NCBI RefSeq assembly: GCF_024585285.1
Contig: NZ_CP040755.1
Location: forward strand, 2,666,001-2,730,000
Origin: Colwellia sp. M166
GTDB lineage: Bacteria; Pseudomonadota; Gammaproteobacteria; Enterobacterales; Alteromonadaceae
Direction of reading: 5' to 3'
DNA length: 64,000 nucleotides
Of the stretch, positions 27,997 through 36,530 are shown in pieces; position 1 is the stretch's first letter; every line of letters begins with the position of its first letter. The notes under the pieces are model-generated. The model did not search any database. It saw nothing but the letters and a program-made list of their open reading frames with translations, and was not told where the DNA came from. The position numbers were made by a program, and so were the translations under genes.

Positions 27997-28330
27997 AGGT
28001 TAACGTTACTCGATCCATTTTGGCAACAAAACCCTGTTGTGAAGGGATAAAGATGACTCTTTGCGTTTTGGCAACGGCGTTATTGAGAATAATTTCAACG
28101 TCACCTTCCATTACTGTTTTTCCTTTTTGGAAGGAGGCATGAGTAGATTTTGTCGATAAACTACCATTTGCGAAGGCTATTCTGACATCTCCACTATAAG
28201 TATGGAGCTTACTGTCTTTTGATATCACTTGAGATTTTGCGGTGATTTCCATTTCGTTCGCAGACGTAAAGCTTGATAAAACACTTGATACCACTAAGGT
28301 TGATAGTGCTAATTGTTTAAATAATTTCAT
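27989..28330 (-). CDS. LptA/OstA-like periplasmic protein
   Basis: 113 residues. Signal peptide MKLFKQLALSTLVVSSVLSSFTSA, followed by MEITAKSQVISKDSKLHTYSGDVRIAFANGSLSTKSTHASFQKG, the beta-jellyroll repeats of LptA/OstA domains (GDV; A.F..G; MEGDVEI). It is shorter than true LptA and is not next to lptB or lptC, so it is a paralogue of unknown role. Confidence 0.75.
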   Translation of the reverse strand: MKLFKQLALSTLVVSSVLSSFTSANEMEITAKSQVISKDSKLHTYSGDVRIAFANGSLSTKSTHASFQKGKTVMEGDVEIILNNAVAKTQRVIFIPSQQGFVAKMDRVTLTYK

Positions 28331-28444
28331 CTTGATTCCCCACCTAGATTCATTAAATATTGCTTAAGCTCACAGATACCATACTAAACTTATGGTGGAT
28401 TAGTATAGTAAATTTGCAATCATCACAATAAATTCATAATTCTA

Positions 28445-30097
28445 TTATGGGGCTATTTTATGTCGTTGGGCATTAAAGCCAATACGGAAACCACCCCAGT
28501 GCTTGCCATTGACAATTATCGGAGCAGAAACATCATGCATGACTTCTCCAGTATCACGTTTATATGTTTGCAGGAGAAATTTACGGGTGTGCTGACCACA
28601 TCGAATACCAGTACTGTCGTCAAATATACGCTTGGTACGATTATTCAAGGTATCTATCGAACTATCACCTGTTAATGGTTGTGAGAAACAGTGGTTATGG
28701 GTAGGGAAGTAGCCATTAATATCGACAGCGCCAGCGTAGATGACATCGAGGTTTTCTTGTAAAATTGGTTCTTGAATTGCCGGTAAATATTTGTCAGTAA
28801 AATTATCAAATTTACTGTGATATTTTTGTGGTGATGTGCCTGCGATCAACTGATAGTTGAAGTCAAATAAAGCTTGTTCACTGATATCATTACAGGCTAT
28901 TTTTTCACTGAATAAAGTGGCGACTTGCTGTGCAGAAACCTGAGCTAATAAACAGAAAGCGTCCACTAAAGAGCCCGTTTTGAACTCAGCAAGTTCGATG
29001 AAAATAGACTCGGTACTTGCGCATAGCTCTGTCGATTTCTCTGAAATTATATAGGTTTCTTTGCTTTTTTCGATAAGAAAATTATGTAAATTTGTAATTG
29101 CCACAGAAATTTCACCGCTGGTGACATTGTGCTCTTGTAGTGCGGTACTGATTTGGTCGCTTGCATTTGATGATTCAGTCATCTGTTGATTGATATCACT
29201 TAATGAAATAGCCAAAGGTTGCATGCTGCTAACTATGCTATGGCTTTGTTCAACAATTTGGGCCATCGCATTAGTGGTTTGTAGTGTTTGCTCATTTATT
29301 TGATTCAGTGTGGTGCCAATCTGCTCTGTTGCATCCGCGGTTTTCGACGCTAAAGCTCTAACTTCATCTGCGACAACGGCAAATCCTCGGCCTTGTTCGC
29401 CAGCACGCGCTGCTTCGATCGCAGCATTTAAGGCTAACAAATTTGTTTGAGCGGATATTCCGTCAATAACATTAGTGATACTTTGGATTTCAGCAGCGTT
29501 TTGCGAGAGTGATTTAATTCTCTCTGCGGTACTAATTACATCACTATTCAATTGATTTATGACCGTAACATTAGCATTTAGCTGTTGTGAACCTAGCGAT
29601 GTAGCGGTTTTCGCTTGGTTTGACTGTTGAGACGCTATAGCGGCGTTTTCATTCATCACTTGAATACTAATAGACATTTGCTGAGCGGCGCTAGCGAGTC
29701 GATCAACATCTTCACTGGATAACTCTATGGCAGTACTGAGTTTCTCAAGAAAAAAGCTCACTTCTGCAGAATTTATTGCTAACTCGCTGGCTTTATCGTC
29801 AATATTTTTGCCTGCACTAGTGGTTTTATTTGCTTGTTCAAGAAGCACATCTTGTAAGGGGGCGCTTGTTGAAGTATCTAGTTTTAGTGTGCTGAGCAGT
29901 AATTGATGCTGAATTTTTTGATTGTGCTTAACGGCAAAATTAATACTGACTAAGGCGGTAAAGAAGCTAAGCATAAATATGGTCAATGCTTGCCAATTTA
30001 GATTGATTGATAGCAGAGTTAGGGTAATTAAGAGCACGGTTATTATAAAAGCGGCTAACAATGCGAGCAACGCTGTAATCTGACGAGATGTAAACAT
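28445..30097 (-). CDS. Methyl-accepting chemotaxis protein with cytoplasmic C-terminal module
   Basis: 550 residues. Two closely spaced membrane helices lie at the N-terminus (about 8-53) with almost no periplasmic loop, so sensing is not extracellular. The methylation and signalling helices follow, with the hairpin tip [34 protein letters not shown] near 215-250. A C-terminal module (about 380-545) has [20 protein letters not shown] and [11 protein letters not shown], a domain I have seen at the end of other chemoreceptors; its ligand is uncertain. Confidence 0.9.
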   Translation of the reverse strand: MFTSRQITALLALLAAFIITVLLITLTLLSINLNWQALTIFMLSFFTALVSINFAVKHNQKIQHQLLLSTLKLDTSTSAPLQDVLLEQANKTTSAGKNIDDKASELAINSAEVSFFLEKLSTAIELSSEDVDRLASAAQQMSISIQVMNENAAIASQQSNQAKTATSLGSQQLNANVTVINQLNSDVISTAERIKSLSQNAAEIQSITNVIDGISAQTNLLALNAAIEAARAGEQGRGFAVVADEVRALASKTADATEQIGTTLNQINEQTLQTTNAMAQIVEQSHSIVSSMQPLAISLSDINQQMTESSNASDQISTALQEHNVTSGEISVAITNLHNFLIEKSKETYIISEKSTELCASTESIFIELAEFKTGSLVDAFCLLAQVSAQQVATLFSEKIACNDISEQALFDFNYQLIAGTSPQKYHSKFDNFTDKYLPAIQEPILQENLDVIYAGAVDINGYFPTHNHCFSQPLTGDSSIDTLNNRTKRIFDDSTGIRCGQHTRKFLLQTYKRDTGEVMHDVSAPIIVNGKHWGGFRIGFNAQRHKIAP

Positions 30098-30255
30098 AGT
30101 TAATCACCGTATGGTTTTTGAGAAGACCCTCTTATTCTCACTTTACGGTAGTCAGTGTTGTAGGAACTGGCAATCAGACTTTAGTCTTGTATACCCTTTG
30201 ACGATTATTTTATGCTGGACGATATACGCGGTAATCATCAACACGATTACTCGTG

Positions 30256-30912
30256 TTAGTGATTAAATTGACCTTGCTTGAGGTAACAAATAACTTGCGC
30301 TATCACAGCATCATTTCGCATCATAAATACATGGGTGGTGGGCATTTCAATGTGATCATTCATGCCATCAATTTTGGTACTCTCGACTGAAACTTTACCG
30401 TCGTCAGTATCGGGTATCAGTGACGATAATAGTAAGTTAATGCTTTGTGTTCCGGCAATGATACCGACATCAAAATTGGCTTTACCAAGCTGATTTGGCA
30501 CACTTAACTCGCCGGTGCCTAATTGCATGCCAGCTGCGCCATTAACAAAACTAAAACCAGGTAAGTGCCTGAGTTTATCAACAATTTCGGTGCCTTTATT
30601 GGGTGGACCAAGCATCACCACCTTATTCAACTTGTCGATACTGTGCTTACTAAGAAACTGCCGGACCAATATACCGCCCATTGAATGCGTGACAAAATTT
30701 ACCGGCATGCCTTGGCATTGTTTTAGTGCATCAGTAATGGTTTGTTCTGCAAGTTCTTCAATTGAGTAAGCTCGTGAAGGATAATCGATGTTTAATACTT
30801 TATAGCCATGCTCTGCTAATTTATCTGCCATTTTGTCCATCGAGTGCGCTGAACGGGCTAAACCATGTAGTAAAATTACACATTCATTTATCGCGTTATT
30901 GCTTGTAGTCAT
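30256..30912 (-). CDS. Alpha/beta hydrolase (PGAP1-like lipase)
   Basis: 218 residues from ATG 30912, which has GGAA 7 nt upstream; ATG 30951 lacks a site. Features: VILLHGLARSAHSM oxyanion segment, nucleophile THSMGGILVRQFL, and a C-terminal PTTHVFMM containing the likely His. No signal peptide. Probably a cytoplasmic or peripheral lipase/esterase, substrate unknown. Confidence 0.85.
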   Translation of the reverse strand: MTTSNNAINECVILLHGLARSAHSMDKMADKLAEHGYKVLNIDYPSRAYSIEELAEQTITDALKQCQGMPVNFVTHSMGGILVRQFLSKHSIDKLNKVVMLGPPNKGTEIVDKLRHLPGFSFVNGAAGMQLGTGELSVPNQLGKANFDVGIIAGTQSINLLLSSLIPDTDDGKVSVESTKIDGMNDHIEMPTTHVFMMRNDAVIAQVICYLKQGQFNH

Positions 30913-31178
30913 GGTTAATTCCAGCGTGTTTATAGTATACTTTGTGCTCATCTTGATAATAGCTGAAAGCTTTTAACTACTAAAGTTTTAAGGTTTTAGA
31001 GGTAACTATCAGAGTTAAATTTTCAGCTTTTAAAGTACCGCAACTCTCATGGCTACATTACGACAATAACCATCTAAGTTATTGATTTTATATCCGTAAT
31101 TCGGTATTGTCTTGGCTTCATTGTGTAATGAATACTTTGGTTGATAATTATCAAATAGGTGAGTAATATTAACCAAAC
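30913..31178. other. Intergenic region
   Basis: No gene is seen. A 14-bp palindrome TTGATAATTATCAA lies at 31141-31154. The rest is AT-rich leader of the lipase gene. Confidence 0.4.
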
Positions 31179-31210
31179 AAGCCCACATTTAGCTGATAAA
31201 TGCGGGGCTT
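31179..31210 (-). terminator. Terminator after the nuclease/phosphatase gene
   Basis: AAGCCC-ACATTTA / TAAATGCGGGGCTT, a stem with one small bulge and a 5-nt loop, directly after the minus-strand stop codon. Confidence 0.65.
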
Positions 31211-31221
31211 AATAATTTTAA

Positions 31222-32121
31222 TTACAACGCTAGCTCTACTGAAATAGGGCAATGATCACTCAGTGTTTGACTGAGCTCTTTAGTGTATTTTGGTGTGAAG
31301 ACCAATTGATCGAAAGAATTGACGACATAACGAGCTTTGGCTTTTGGGTCAAAAATAATGTGGTCAATATAATCTTTGTAATAACCACCCCAACATTTAG
31401 ATTCAGCTTTAATCGTTGGAGCCCATAATGCTTCAGTGCCTTCATCATCAATCGCTTGCCATAAACCTTGCACTTCGGTGTGGTTTAATGAAATATCTCT
31501 AACAAATCGACGGTTAAAGTCACCTAATAAAAGAAATGGTACACCTTCTTTAGCGCGAGCATCAACCCAAGCTTCTAGCGGTATTGCTTGCTTAGCAAGT
31601 TCAGCACAGGCAGTTTTAGCATAGACTTCTTTTTCATTAGTATTAGGCATTTTAGCTATGCTGGCTTGATCAAGGGCTTTATCAAAACAACCTGATTTCA
31701 TATGCACAGCTAACAAGCGCACGCTCTTACCATCTTTGGTTAAGGTAACGTCCATACCTCGACGGGCAAGGCCCTGGTCAAGTTCACGGTACTCAATAGC
31801 GTTGGCTTTATAGCCACTGCTTTTTCTGACCGCTACGCCAACACGTTGCACCCAGTCTTTAGTTGTGAAGAAGTAATCATATTCATCACCGAAAACTTTT
31901 TTTGCCCATTTTTCACTTTCAACTTCTTGCAAAGCAATAACGTCGGCATCTAGCTCTCTCGCATAACGCGCCAATTTTTGATAATCGGTATCTTTACGCT
32001 GGTTATACTCGTGCGAGCCAAGCCAAGCGATGTTCCAAGAAGCTACTTTTAACGTTTCAGCAAAAATTGGCGCGCTTATTAATGTTGATATGATGGCGAG
32101 CAAACTCATTAATTTTGTCAT
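31222..32121 (-). CDS. Exported endonuclease/exonuclease/phosphatase family protein
   Basis: 299 residues with a signal peptide (up to IFAE). DNase I-like motifs in order: VASWNIAWLG (about 26), ALQEVES with catalytic Glu (about 66), LLGDFNRRF, YKDYIDHIIFD, and C-terminal SDHCPISVEL with catalytic His. It could cleave extracellular DNA or a phosphoester. The large C-rich linkers suggest a disulfide (CFDKAL, CAELAK, CWGGYY). Confidence 0.88.
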   Translation of the reverse strand: MTKLMSLLAIISTLISAPIFAETLKVASWNIAWLGSHEYNQRKDTDYQKLARYARELDADVIALQEVESEKWAKKVFGDEYDYFFTTKDWVQRVGVAVRKSSGYKANAIEYRELDQGLARRGMDVTLTKDGKSVRLLAVHMKSGCFDKALDQASIAKMPNTNEKEVYAKTACAELAKQAIPLEAWVDARAKEGVPFLLLGDFNRRFVRDISLNHTEVQGLWQAIDDEGTEALWAPTIKAESKCWGGYYKDYIDHIIFDPKAKARYVVNSFDQLVFTPKYTKELSQTLSDHCPISVELAL

Positions 32122-32389
32122 TAGATGATTCTAGATTATACATTGGGCAGCTATAGTAACCGTTGATATAGCAAATTCAAGTAAACTGTTCTCATGACGT
32201 GATAATTTATTTTTAATATTAGGCTATAAATTTGCAGTTACCGTCAATGATTAAAGGTTGCTATAATCTGGCCGCTAATCCAGAAAAATTACTGACAAAC
32301 TACAGGGCAACCGGTAAAAACATGTATTTGTCTTTATTGGTTGCGCAATTTAACTTGTCGCTTTATCACTCTTTGTTAGGAGTACTATT

Positions 32390-33063
32390 ATGAGTGCAGA
32401 TAAATTTGATAAGGAACTTACTAGTCTTTATCAACAAAGAAAACAGTACATCAATAGTTGATCTAACAGGTGAAGTTAAGCCAATACAATCACCTCGTTC
32501 ACCTTGGCATGTATTAGCATTACTATTAACTGGCGGTGTTGCTTCATTTGGTATTATGGCGGTGATAAGCCATTTTGGAAAAACACCTGTACATGGGGTA
32601 GCTGAACAATATAAACAGCATACTGTTCGGGTGATTGAAGTTCAGCCGGAAGAGTTGTTTTTACCGTCAATAGCCCCTTTACCACCTAAGCTTGGAAGTG
32701 CTGTGCCTGAGCACGCAGAAAATAGTCAAGAAAGTCTAATTGTTAACACTGCAGCTTTATCGATAAATAAAGCGTTGAATCATAATGTTAAAGCGCCAAG
32801 AATTAATCAACTATCAATGGATATTCTACCCATTTATCGTGTTATGCCAGAATATCCTAAGTCAGCACTTTATGCACGCAAGTCAGGTACAGTGAAACTA
32901 CAGTACCATATTTCAGATGAAGGTCAGGTTGTTGATATTGTTGGGCTAAATAAACATGGTTATGATTTATTAGAGCGCTCAGCAAAGCAAGCCTTAACGC
33001 AATGGCGTTATCCTGCTAAAGCAGCAGTGGGAGATTGAGTTTGAATTTAATCTCACACAATAG
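32390..33063 (+). pseudogene. TonB-like energy transducer gene, two apparent frameshifts
   Basis: The best start is ATG 32390 with AGGAG 7 nt upstream. It opens MSADKFDKELTSLYQQRK and stops after 23 codons. The +1-shifted frame continues with a PRSPWHVLALLLTGGVASFGI membrane helix, a Pro-rich spacer and the TonB C-terminal domain (PEYPKSALYARKSGTVKLQYHISDEG). That frame then stops at 33038 just after WRYPAKAA. A further +1 shift restores WEIEFEFNLTQ and a stop at 33061-33063, the expected final beta strand. Either the gene is decaying or the sequence carries two single-base insertions. An alternative reading starts at GTG 32394 and uses only the middle frame. Confidence 0.65.
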
Positions 33064-33149
33064 ATAACCTTAACTGATAACTGATCACAAAGACTGATTT
33101 TTTTAGAGCAAAACATACTATGATCACTGGTAAAAGAGCTGTTAAAGTA

Positions 33150-33575
33150 TTATTTTTTAGGCGTATTAGCTCTGTTATATAGCCATTTTACAATATCTCG
33201 CCATGTTAATAGCCCTACGGGCTTATTATCACTATTTATTACCGGAAGACAAGAAACACCGGTATCATGAAATACTTTGATAGCGGCAGAAAAGTTACTG
33301 AACTGCTCTATAGCGACTAATTTTCTTCTTACTATTTGATGTACTCGTTTGTTGAGCATCGCCAAATCTCTCTTACTTGCTGTCGGCAATTCTTGGTTTG
33401 AGTTGGTGGCTTTTAAGTAATCTCGCTCGGAAATAACAGCAACAAGTTCATGGCTATTATTTACCACGAGTAAGTGATGAAATTTATGTTTAATAAATAA
33501 CTCCCTGACTACAACAAGTCTTTCATCCATATTAATGCAGGTGACATTGCTAGACATAATATCTTCAATTTTCAT
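33150..33575 (-). CDS. Tandem CBS domain protein
   Basis: 141 residues comprising little more than two CBS domains (IMSSNVTCINMDERLVVVRELFIKHKFHHLLVV and VAIEQFSNFSAAIKVFHDTGVSCLPVINSDNKPVGLLTWRDIVKWL). Such stand-alone pairs bind adenosine nucleotides and often regulate other proteins; the partner is unknown. Confidence 0.88.
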   Translation of the reverse strand: MKIEDIMSSNVTCINMDERLVVVRELFIKHKFHHLLVVNNSHELVAVISERDYLKATNSNQELPTASKRDLAMLNKRVHQIVRRKLVAIEQFSNFSAAIKVFHDTGVSCLPVINSDNKPVGLLTWRDIVKWLYNRANTPKK

Positions 33576-33901
33576 ATCTTATTACTCTGATATATTTTGC
33601 TAAAGTGTAGATAAAATAATGCTAAAGGCCAATAGTCTGAGCTATCGACGCAATACTCGTACGACATTTTTCAGTGTGACTACTGGTGATTGCCTTGTAA
33701 GCGGTATCTGCCATTAGCCAGCATATGTATTGTCCATATCAAACCTGTTAAGGTTAACTAGTCAGGTGATAAACGTAAACAGTATAATTTACATGTAATT
33801 AAAGCCGACCCTAGTTACCGTAATCCATAAAGTGCAACATAAAGAAAAATTGGCAAAGTATTTATTACTATTACTATTACTATTACTATTACTTTAGCTA
33901 G
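33576..33901. other. Intergenic region with hexamer microsatellite
   Basis: No gene is seen. TTACTA is repeated four full times plus a partial copy at 33865-33893. Confidence 0.5.
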
Positions 33902-34230
33902 TCAAACGAACAGGGCTTTGCTCAACATAAACACTGCTTTGTAGATTATCACTCGAGGTTTACTTGCCACTAAACTTGCTTTAACAATATTCATCGTGAG
34001 TTGTTCATCAACTATTGTTCGTTTTCCTGATACTGGATTTACAAGCAGGTAACTGTTAGCAACAATTGATGTAAAACTTGAGCTTTCTTGTGATCAATGA
34101 CATTAATTACTACAGCACTTATTATCCAAATAATAAATGGTATTACAATAAATAACATCAAGCACTTATTAATTTTATGGATGAAGTTTCTTGGTCGATT
34201 AAGCTTATAACAACTGTTTTTGAATAATTA
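33902..34230 (-). pseudogene. Decayed PepSY-type membrane protein fragment
   Basis: On the minus strand one frame (stop at 34039-34041) reads RPRNFIHKINKCLML... into a long hydrophobic helix FIVIPFIIWIISAVVIN, the typical N-terminus of PepSY-associated membrane proteins. Just before that stop a second frame takes over with SYLLVNPVSGKRTIVDEQL and runs to a stop at 33902, resembling a PepSY strand-helix unit. There is no start codon, and the frames need one shift. This is called a relic. The family call is by pattern only. Confidence 0.4.
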
Positions 34231-34508
34231 AGCGAGACTATGAGTCGTTATTCCGTTGAGTTTTATTTTTTATAGCTAAGAGTATTAGCAATAAAAAAGC
34301 TAAGTAATGCTCATTTGCTTGAGCGGTAATTACGAAGACTTTTGCAAGCCGTTAAAATTAGGGCATACTGAGCTTAAATTTCATGTTAATGACTGAGTTT
34401 TAGTGATAGTAAAATGTTGCTAGCAAGTAATAGCGAGAGTATTACCCGTGTAAGTAACACAGATAAGGTCTTGTTATTGGCAATTTGTTGCCCAAATTTA
34501 GGTTATTT
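34231..34508. other. Intergenic region
   Basis: AT-rich, with no gene, strong hairpin or repeat identified. It supplies the leader of the 34509 gene. Confidence 0.4.
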
Positions 34509-34931
34509 ATGAATATTATGACTGAACAACTGCCTATTTCTATTCGGGCTAGTGATGATTTAATTGCTGAAATAAAAAATATAGTGGCGATCAGTAATAA
34601 ACTTGAAGCCCAGTTGAATTTTCATACCATGACCGCCAATTGGTACGGTGAAGAAGAAAATATTATCCAGATTAATTTTTACCTGCTTTGTATAGCAGAA
34701 CTCAAGGACAGTGAAGAAAATCAAGACAACGCAGTTAAAAGAGAATTTTTAGCGGATGATGTACTAATGGTTTCCTCGACAAGTAAACTATTAGATTGTC
34801 ATGTAGCGATAACCGGGGTAGAGCAACGGCTATTGCAACAGACACCTAAATTACTTTCTGGTTATTTAGCGAAAAAGCTGACGAAGGTGCTTAATTTGAT
34901 AGCAGATCGGTATCAATTTGAATATATCTAA
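34509..34931 (+). CDS. Hypothetical protein (140 aa)
   Basis: Start ATG 34509 (AGG upstream) or ATG 34518. A soluble, helix-rich acidic protein without signal peptide or known domain; residues 20-60 look amphipathic. It lies upstream of the small-RNA-like unit A with no other partner. Confidence 0.6.
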   Translation: MNIMTEQLPISIRASDDLIAEIKNIVAISNKLEAQLNFHTMTANWYGEEENIIQINFYLLCIAELKDSEENQDNAVKREFLADDVLMVSSTSKLLDCHVAITGVEQRLLQQTPKLLSGYLAKKLTKVLNLIADRYQFEYI

Positions 34932-34986
34932 TAATTTAAGTCTGCTGCAGGCTAATAAAAACCAGTTTTAAACTTTATTTAAATTA

Positions 34987-35118
34987 ATTTTTAATAAAAT
35001 TGAACTAACAACTACGAAAGTACTCTTACTTAATAAGAGATTCTCCCCTCGGTTTTGTTTTTATTAGTGTTTTTATATTATTGTTATACGCTCCTCATTT
35101 GAGGGGCGTTTTTTTTGC
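34987..35118 (+). ncRNA. Putative small RNA, unit A
   Basis: A conserved upstream block (about 34981-35010, AATAAAATTGAACTAAC) is followed, after 22 diverged nt of equal length in both copies, by ACTTAATAAGAGATTCTCCCCTCGGTTTT (about 35028-35057). A U-rich spacer and a terminator (35088-35116) ACGCTCCTC / GAGGGGCGT + 8 T complete the unit. A second near-identical unit lies about 470 bp downstream. No open frame fits. The C-rich CUCCCCUC could pair with Shine-Dalgarno sequences or with the GAGGGG of its own terminator. No canonical -10 was identified. Confidence 0.5.
35088..35116 (+). terminator. Terminator of sRNA-like unit A
   Basis: ACGCTCCTC / GAGGGGCGT stem (one G-T wobble), 3-4 nt loop, then eight T. 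Confidence 0.85.
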
Positions 35119-35149
35119 CTGTATGTTTTTAAACCTGAAACTATGATCT

Positions 35150-35396
35150 TAGGGGCTGTTGAACTTTCATTTTAGTCTCTGCTATTAGCTAATTTTTGAG
35201 TTAACAAGGCGAAAAGTGTGCGATGTAGTAATCTACTTTAACAATTTCCAACGATGTTAGATTGAAAATTAGCCATAGCCCCTTGGGTTGCCTTGAAAAA
35301 TAGTCAATCTTTGTTGGCTACAGGACGTAGCGTGAGCAGAACGCGGTAAGCGGTGCTTAATAGACTTGGTATAAAGTAAAAGATCAACAGCCCCTA
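35150..35396. mobile_element. MITE-like element between the two sRNA-like units
   Basis: Terminal inverted repeats TAGGGGCTGTTGAACTTT (35150-35167) and its partner AAAGATCAACAGCCCCTA (35379-35396) match at 17 of 18 positions. The outermost TA at each end may be a TA target duplication, as in the IS630/Tc1 group. The 247-bp interior has no open frame. One copy of the dispersed motif CTTAATAGACTTGGTAT lies at 35356-35372. Confidence 0.55.
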
Positions 35397-35460
35397 GATT
35401 AAGCTAATAATATTAGCTGTAAATAGCAACTGATTGAACAGTTAAGAGAAGAGAAATTAA

Positions 35461-35588
35461 TTTTCAATAAAATTGAACTAACTGTGATTAAGAGGCTCTG
35501 ACTTAATAAGAGATTCTCCCCTCGGTTTTATTTTAAATAATTTTATGTTTTGTTATACGCTCCTCATATGAGGGGCGTTTTTTTTATC
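35461..35588 (+). ncRNA. Putative small RNA, unit B (paralogue of unit A)
   Basis: The same architecture as unit A: TTTTCAATAAAATTGAACTAAC at 35462-35482, 22 diverged nt, ACTTAATAAGAGATTCTCCCCTCGG (about 35501-35525), U-rich spacer, GTTATACGCTCCTCATATGAGGGGCG and eight T ending near 35588. It lies 150-270 bp upstream of the OxyR-type site of ahpC and ends at its own terminator, so it is not simply the ahpC leader. Confidence 0.5.
35556..35586 (+). terminator. Terminator of sRNA-like unit B
   Basis: ACGCTCCTC / GAGGGGCGT stem with an ATAT loop and eight T. Confidence 0.85.
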
Positions 35589-35709
35589 TGCTAATTTTTG
35601 CACCGCATAACTTACTGAAACACTCTATTGTTTATAGTTATAGAAAACGTTAGCCACCCCAAGTCTTTTAGAATACCTAATATGCCAATCCTTTTAGCGC
35701 TACGTTATT

Positions 35710-35742
35710 AGTTTTTATGTAGTTTTTATGTAGTTTTTATTT
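35710..35742. repeat. Three tandem 11-bp repeats
   Basis: AGTTTTTATGT occurs twice exactly and a third time with one change, in phase with about one DNA turn, immediately upstream of the OxyR-like site. The A/T tracts may curve the DNA. Confidence 0.55.
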
Positions 35743-35744
35743 TG

Positions 35745-35781
35745 ATAGTTTGTGCCTATCGATATGATTAATTCAAACGAT
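35745..35781 (+). promoter_or_regulatory. OxyR-type binding site upstream of ahpC
   Basis: ATAG (35745) - 7 nt - CTAT (35756), 7 nt, then ATTA - 7 nt - CGAT (35778-35781). This follows the four-tetranucleotide OxyR consensus with the correct spacing: two elements perfect, two partial. oxyR itself is encoded just downstream. Confidence 0.6.
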
Positions 35782-35861
35782 TGTTCCTATTCCAAGGTTA
35801 GACGTATCATTATCCCAACTTAACAAGTACACACATTTTTAAAAAACTATTGGAGATAAAC

Positions 35862-36431
35862 ATGTATAACTCAATTATCAACTCAACGATTCAACCTTTC
35901 AACGCAACAGCATTTAGCAACGGCGAATTCATTGAAGTATCAGAAGCAGATGTTGCAGGTAAATGGGCAGTATTTTTCTTCTACCCAGCTGACTTTACAT
36001 TTGTCTGTCCAACTGAGTTAGGCGACATGGCTGACCATTACGCTCAACTACAAGAAATGGGTGTTGAAGTTTACTCAGTATCAACTGACACACACTTTAC
36101 ACATAAAGCATGGCACGGTAGTTCAGACACTATTGGTAAAATTACTTACCCAATGATTGGTGACCCAACAGGTAAAATTACGCGTAACTTTGGTGTCATG
36201 ATTGAAGACGACGGTTTAGCACTTCGCGGTACGTTTGTTGTTAACCCTGAAGGCGAAGTTAAAATTGCCGAAATACATGACCTAGGTATAGGCCGTTCAG
36301 CGAAAGAGTTAGTGCGTAAAATTCAAGCCGCACAATATGTAGCTGACCATGACGGTGAAGTATGTCCAGCAGCATGGCAGCCAGGTGCAGAAACGTTAAC
36401 ACCATCATTAGACTTAGTTGGCAAAATCTAA
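35862..36431 (+). CDS. ahpC: Alkyl hydroperoxide reductase peroxiredoxin AhpC
   Basis: 189 residues from ATG 35862 (GGAG 6 nt upstream; an upstream TTG at 35850 overlaps that site). Peroxidatic Cys49 is in TFVCPTE and resolving Cys168 in EVCPAAW, as in typical 2-Cys peroxiredoxins. It detoxifies H2O2 and organic peroxides with electrons from AhpF, encoded 99 nt downstream. Confidence 0.97.
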   Translation: MYNSIINSTIQPFNATAFSNGEFIEVSEADVAGKWAVFFFYPADFTFVCPTELGDMADHYAQLQEMGVEVYSVSTDTHFTHKAWHGSSDTIGKITYPMIGDPTGKITRNFGVMIEDDGLALRGTFVVNPEGEVKIAEIHDLGIGRSAKELVRKIQAAQYVADHDGEVCPAAWQPGAETLTPSLDLVGKI

Positions 36432-36446
36432 ACGACAGCTAACATC

Positions 36447-36474
36447 ACCGCGGTATGACTGAAAGTATCGCGGT
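36447..36474 (+). terminator. Intercistronic hairpin between ahpC and ahpF
   Basis: ACCGCGGTAT / GTATCGCGGT (two wobble pairs) with an 8-nt loop followed by ATTTT. It could reduce read-through so that ahpC is made in excess over ahpF, or stabilise the ahpC mRNA end. Confidence 0.55.
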
Positions 36475-36530
36475 ATTTTCCAAAAAATAAATAAAAACCA
36501 TATTCATCAGTATTCTCGAAGGAATAAACC

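Noticed and set aside
33865..33893. Possible CRISPR-like repeat
   Set aside because: It is a TTACTA hexamer microsatellite with no spacers. No CRISPR array or cas gene was seen in the window.
35850..35861. TTG start four codons before the ahpC ATG
   Set aside because: The codon overlaps the ribosome binding site of ATG 35862, which is the better start.
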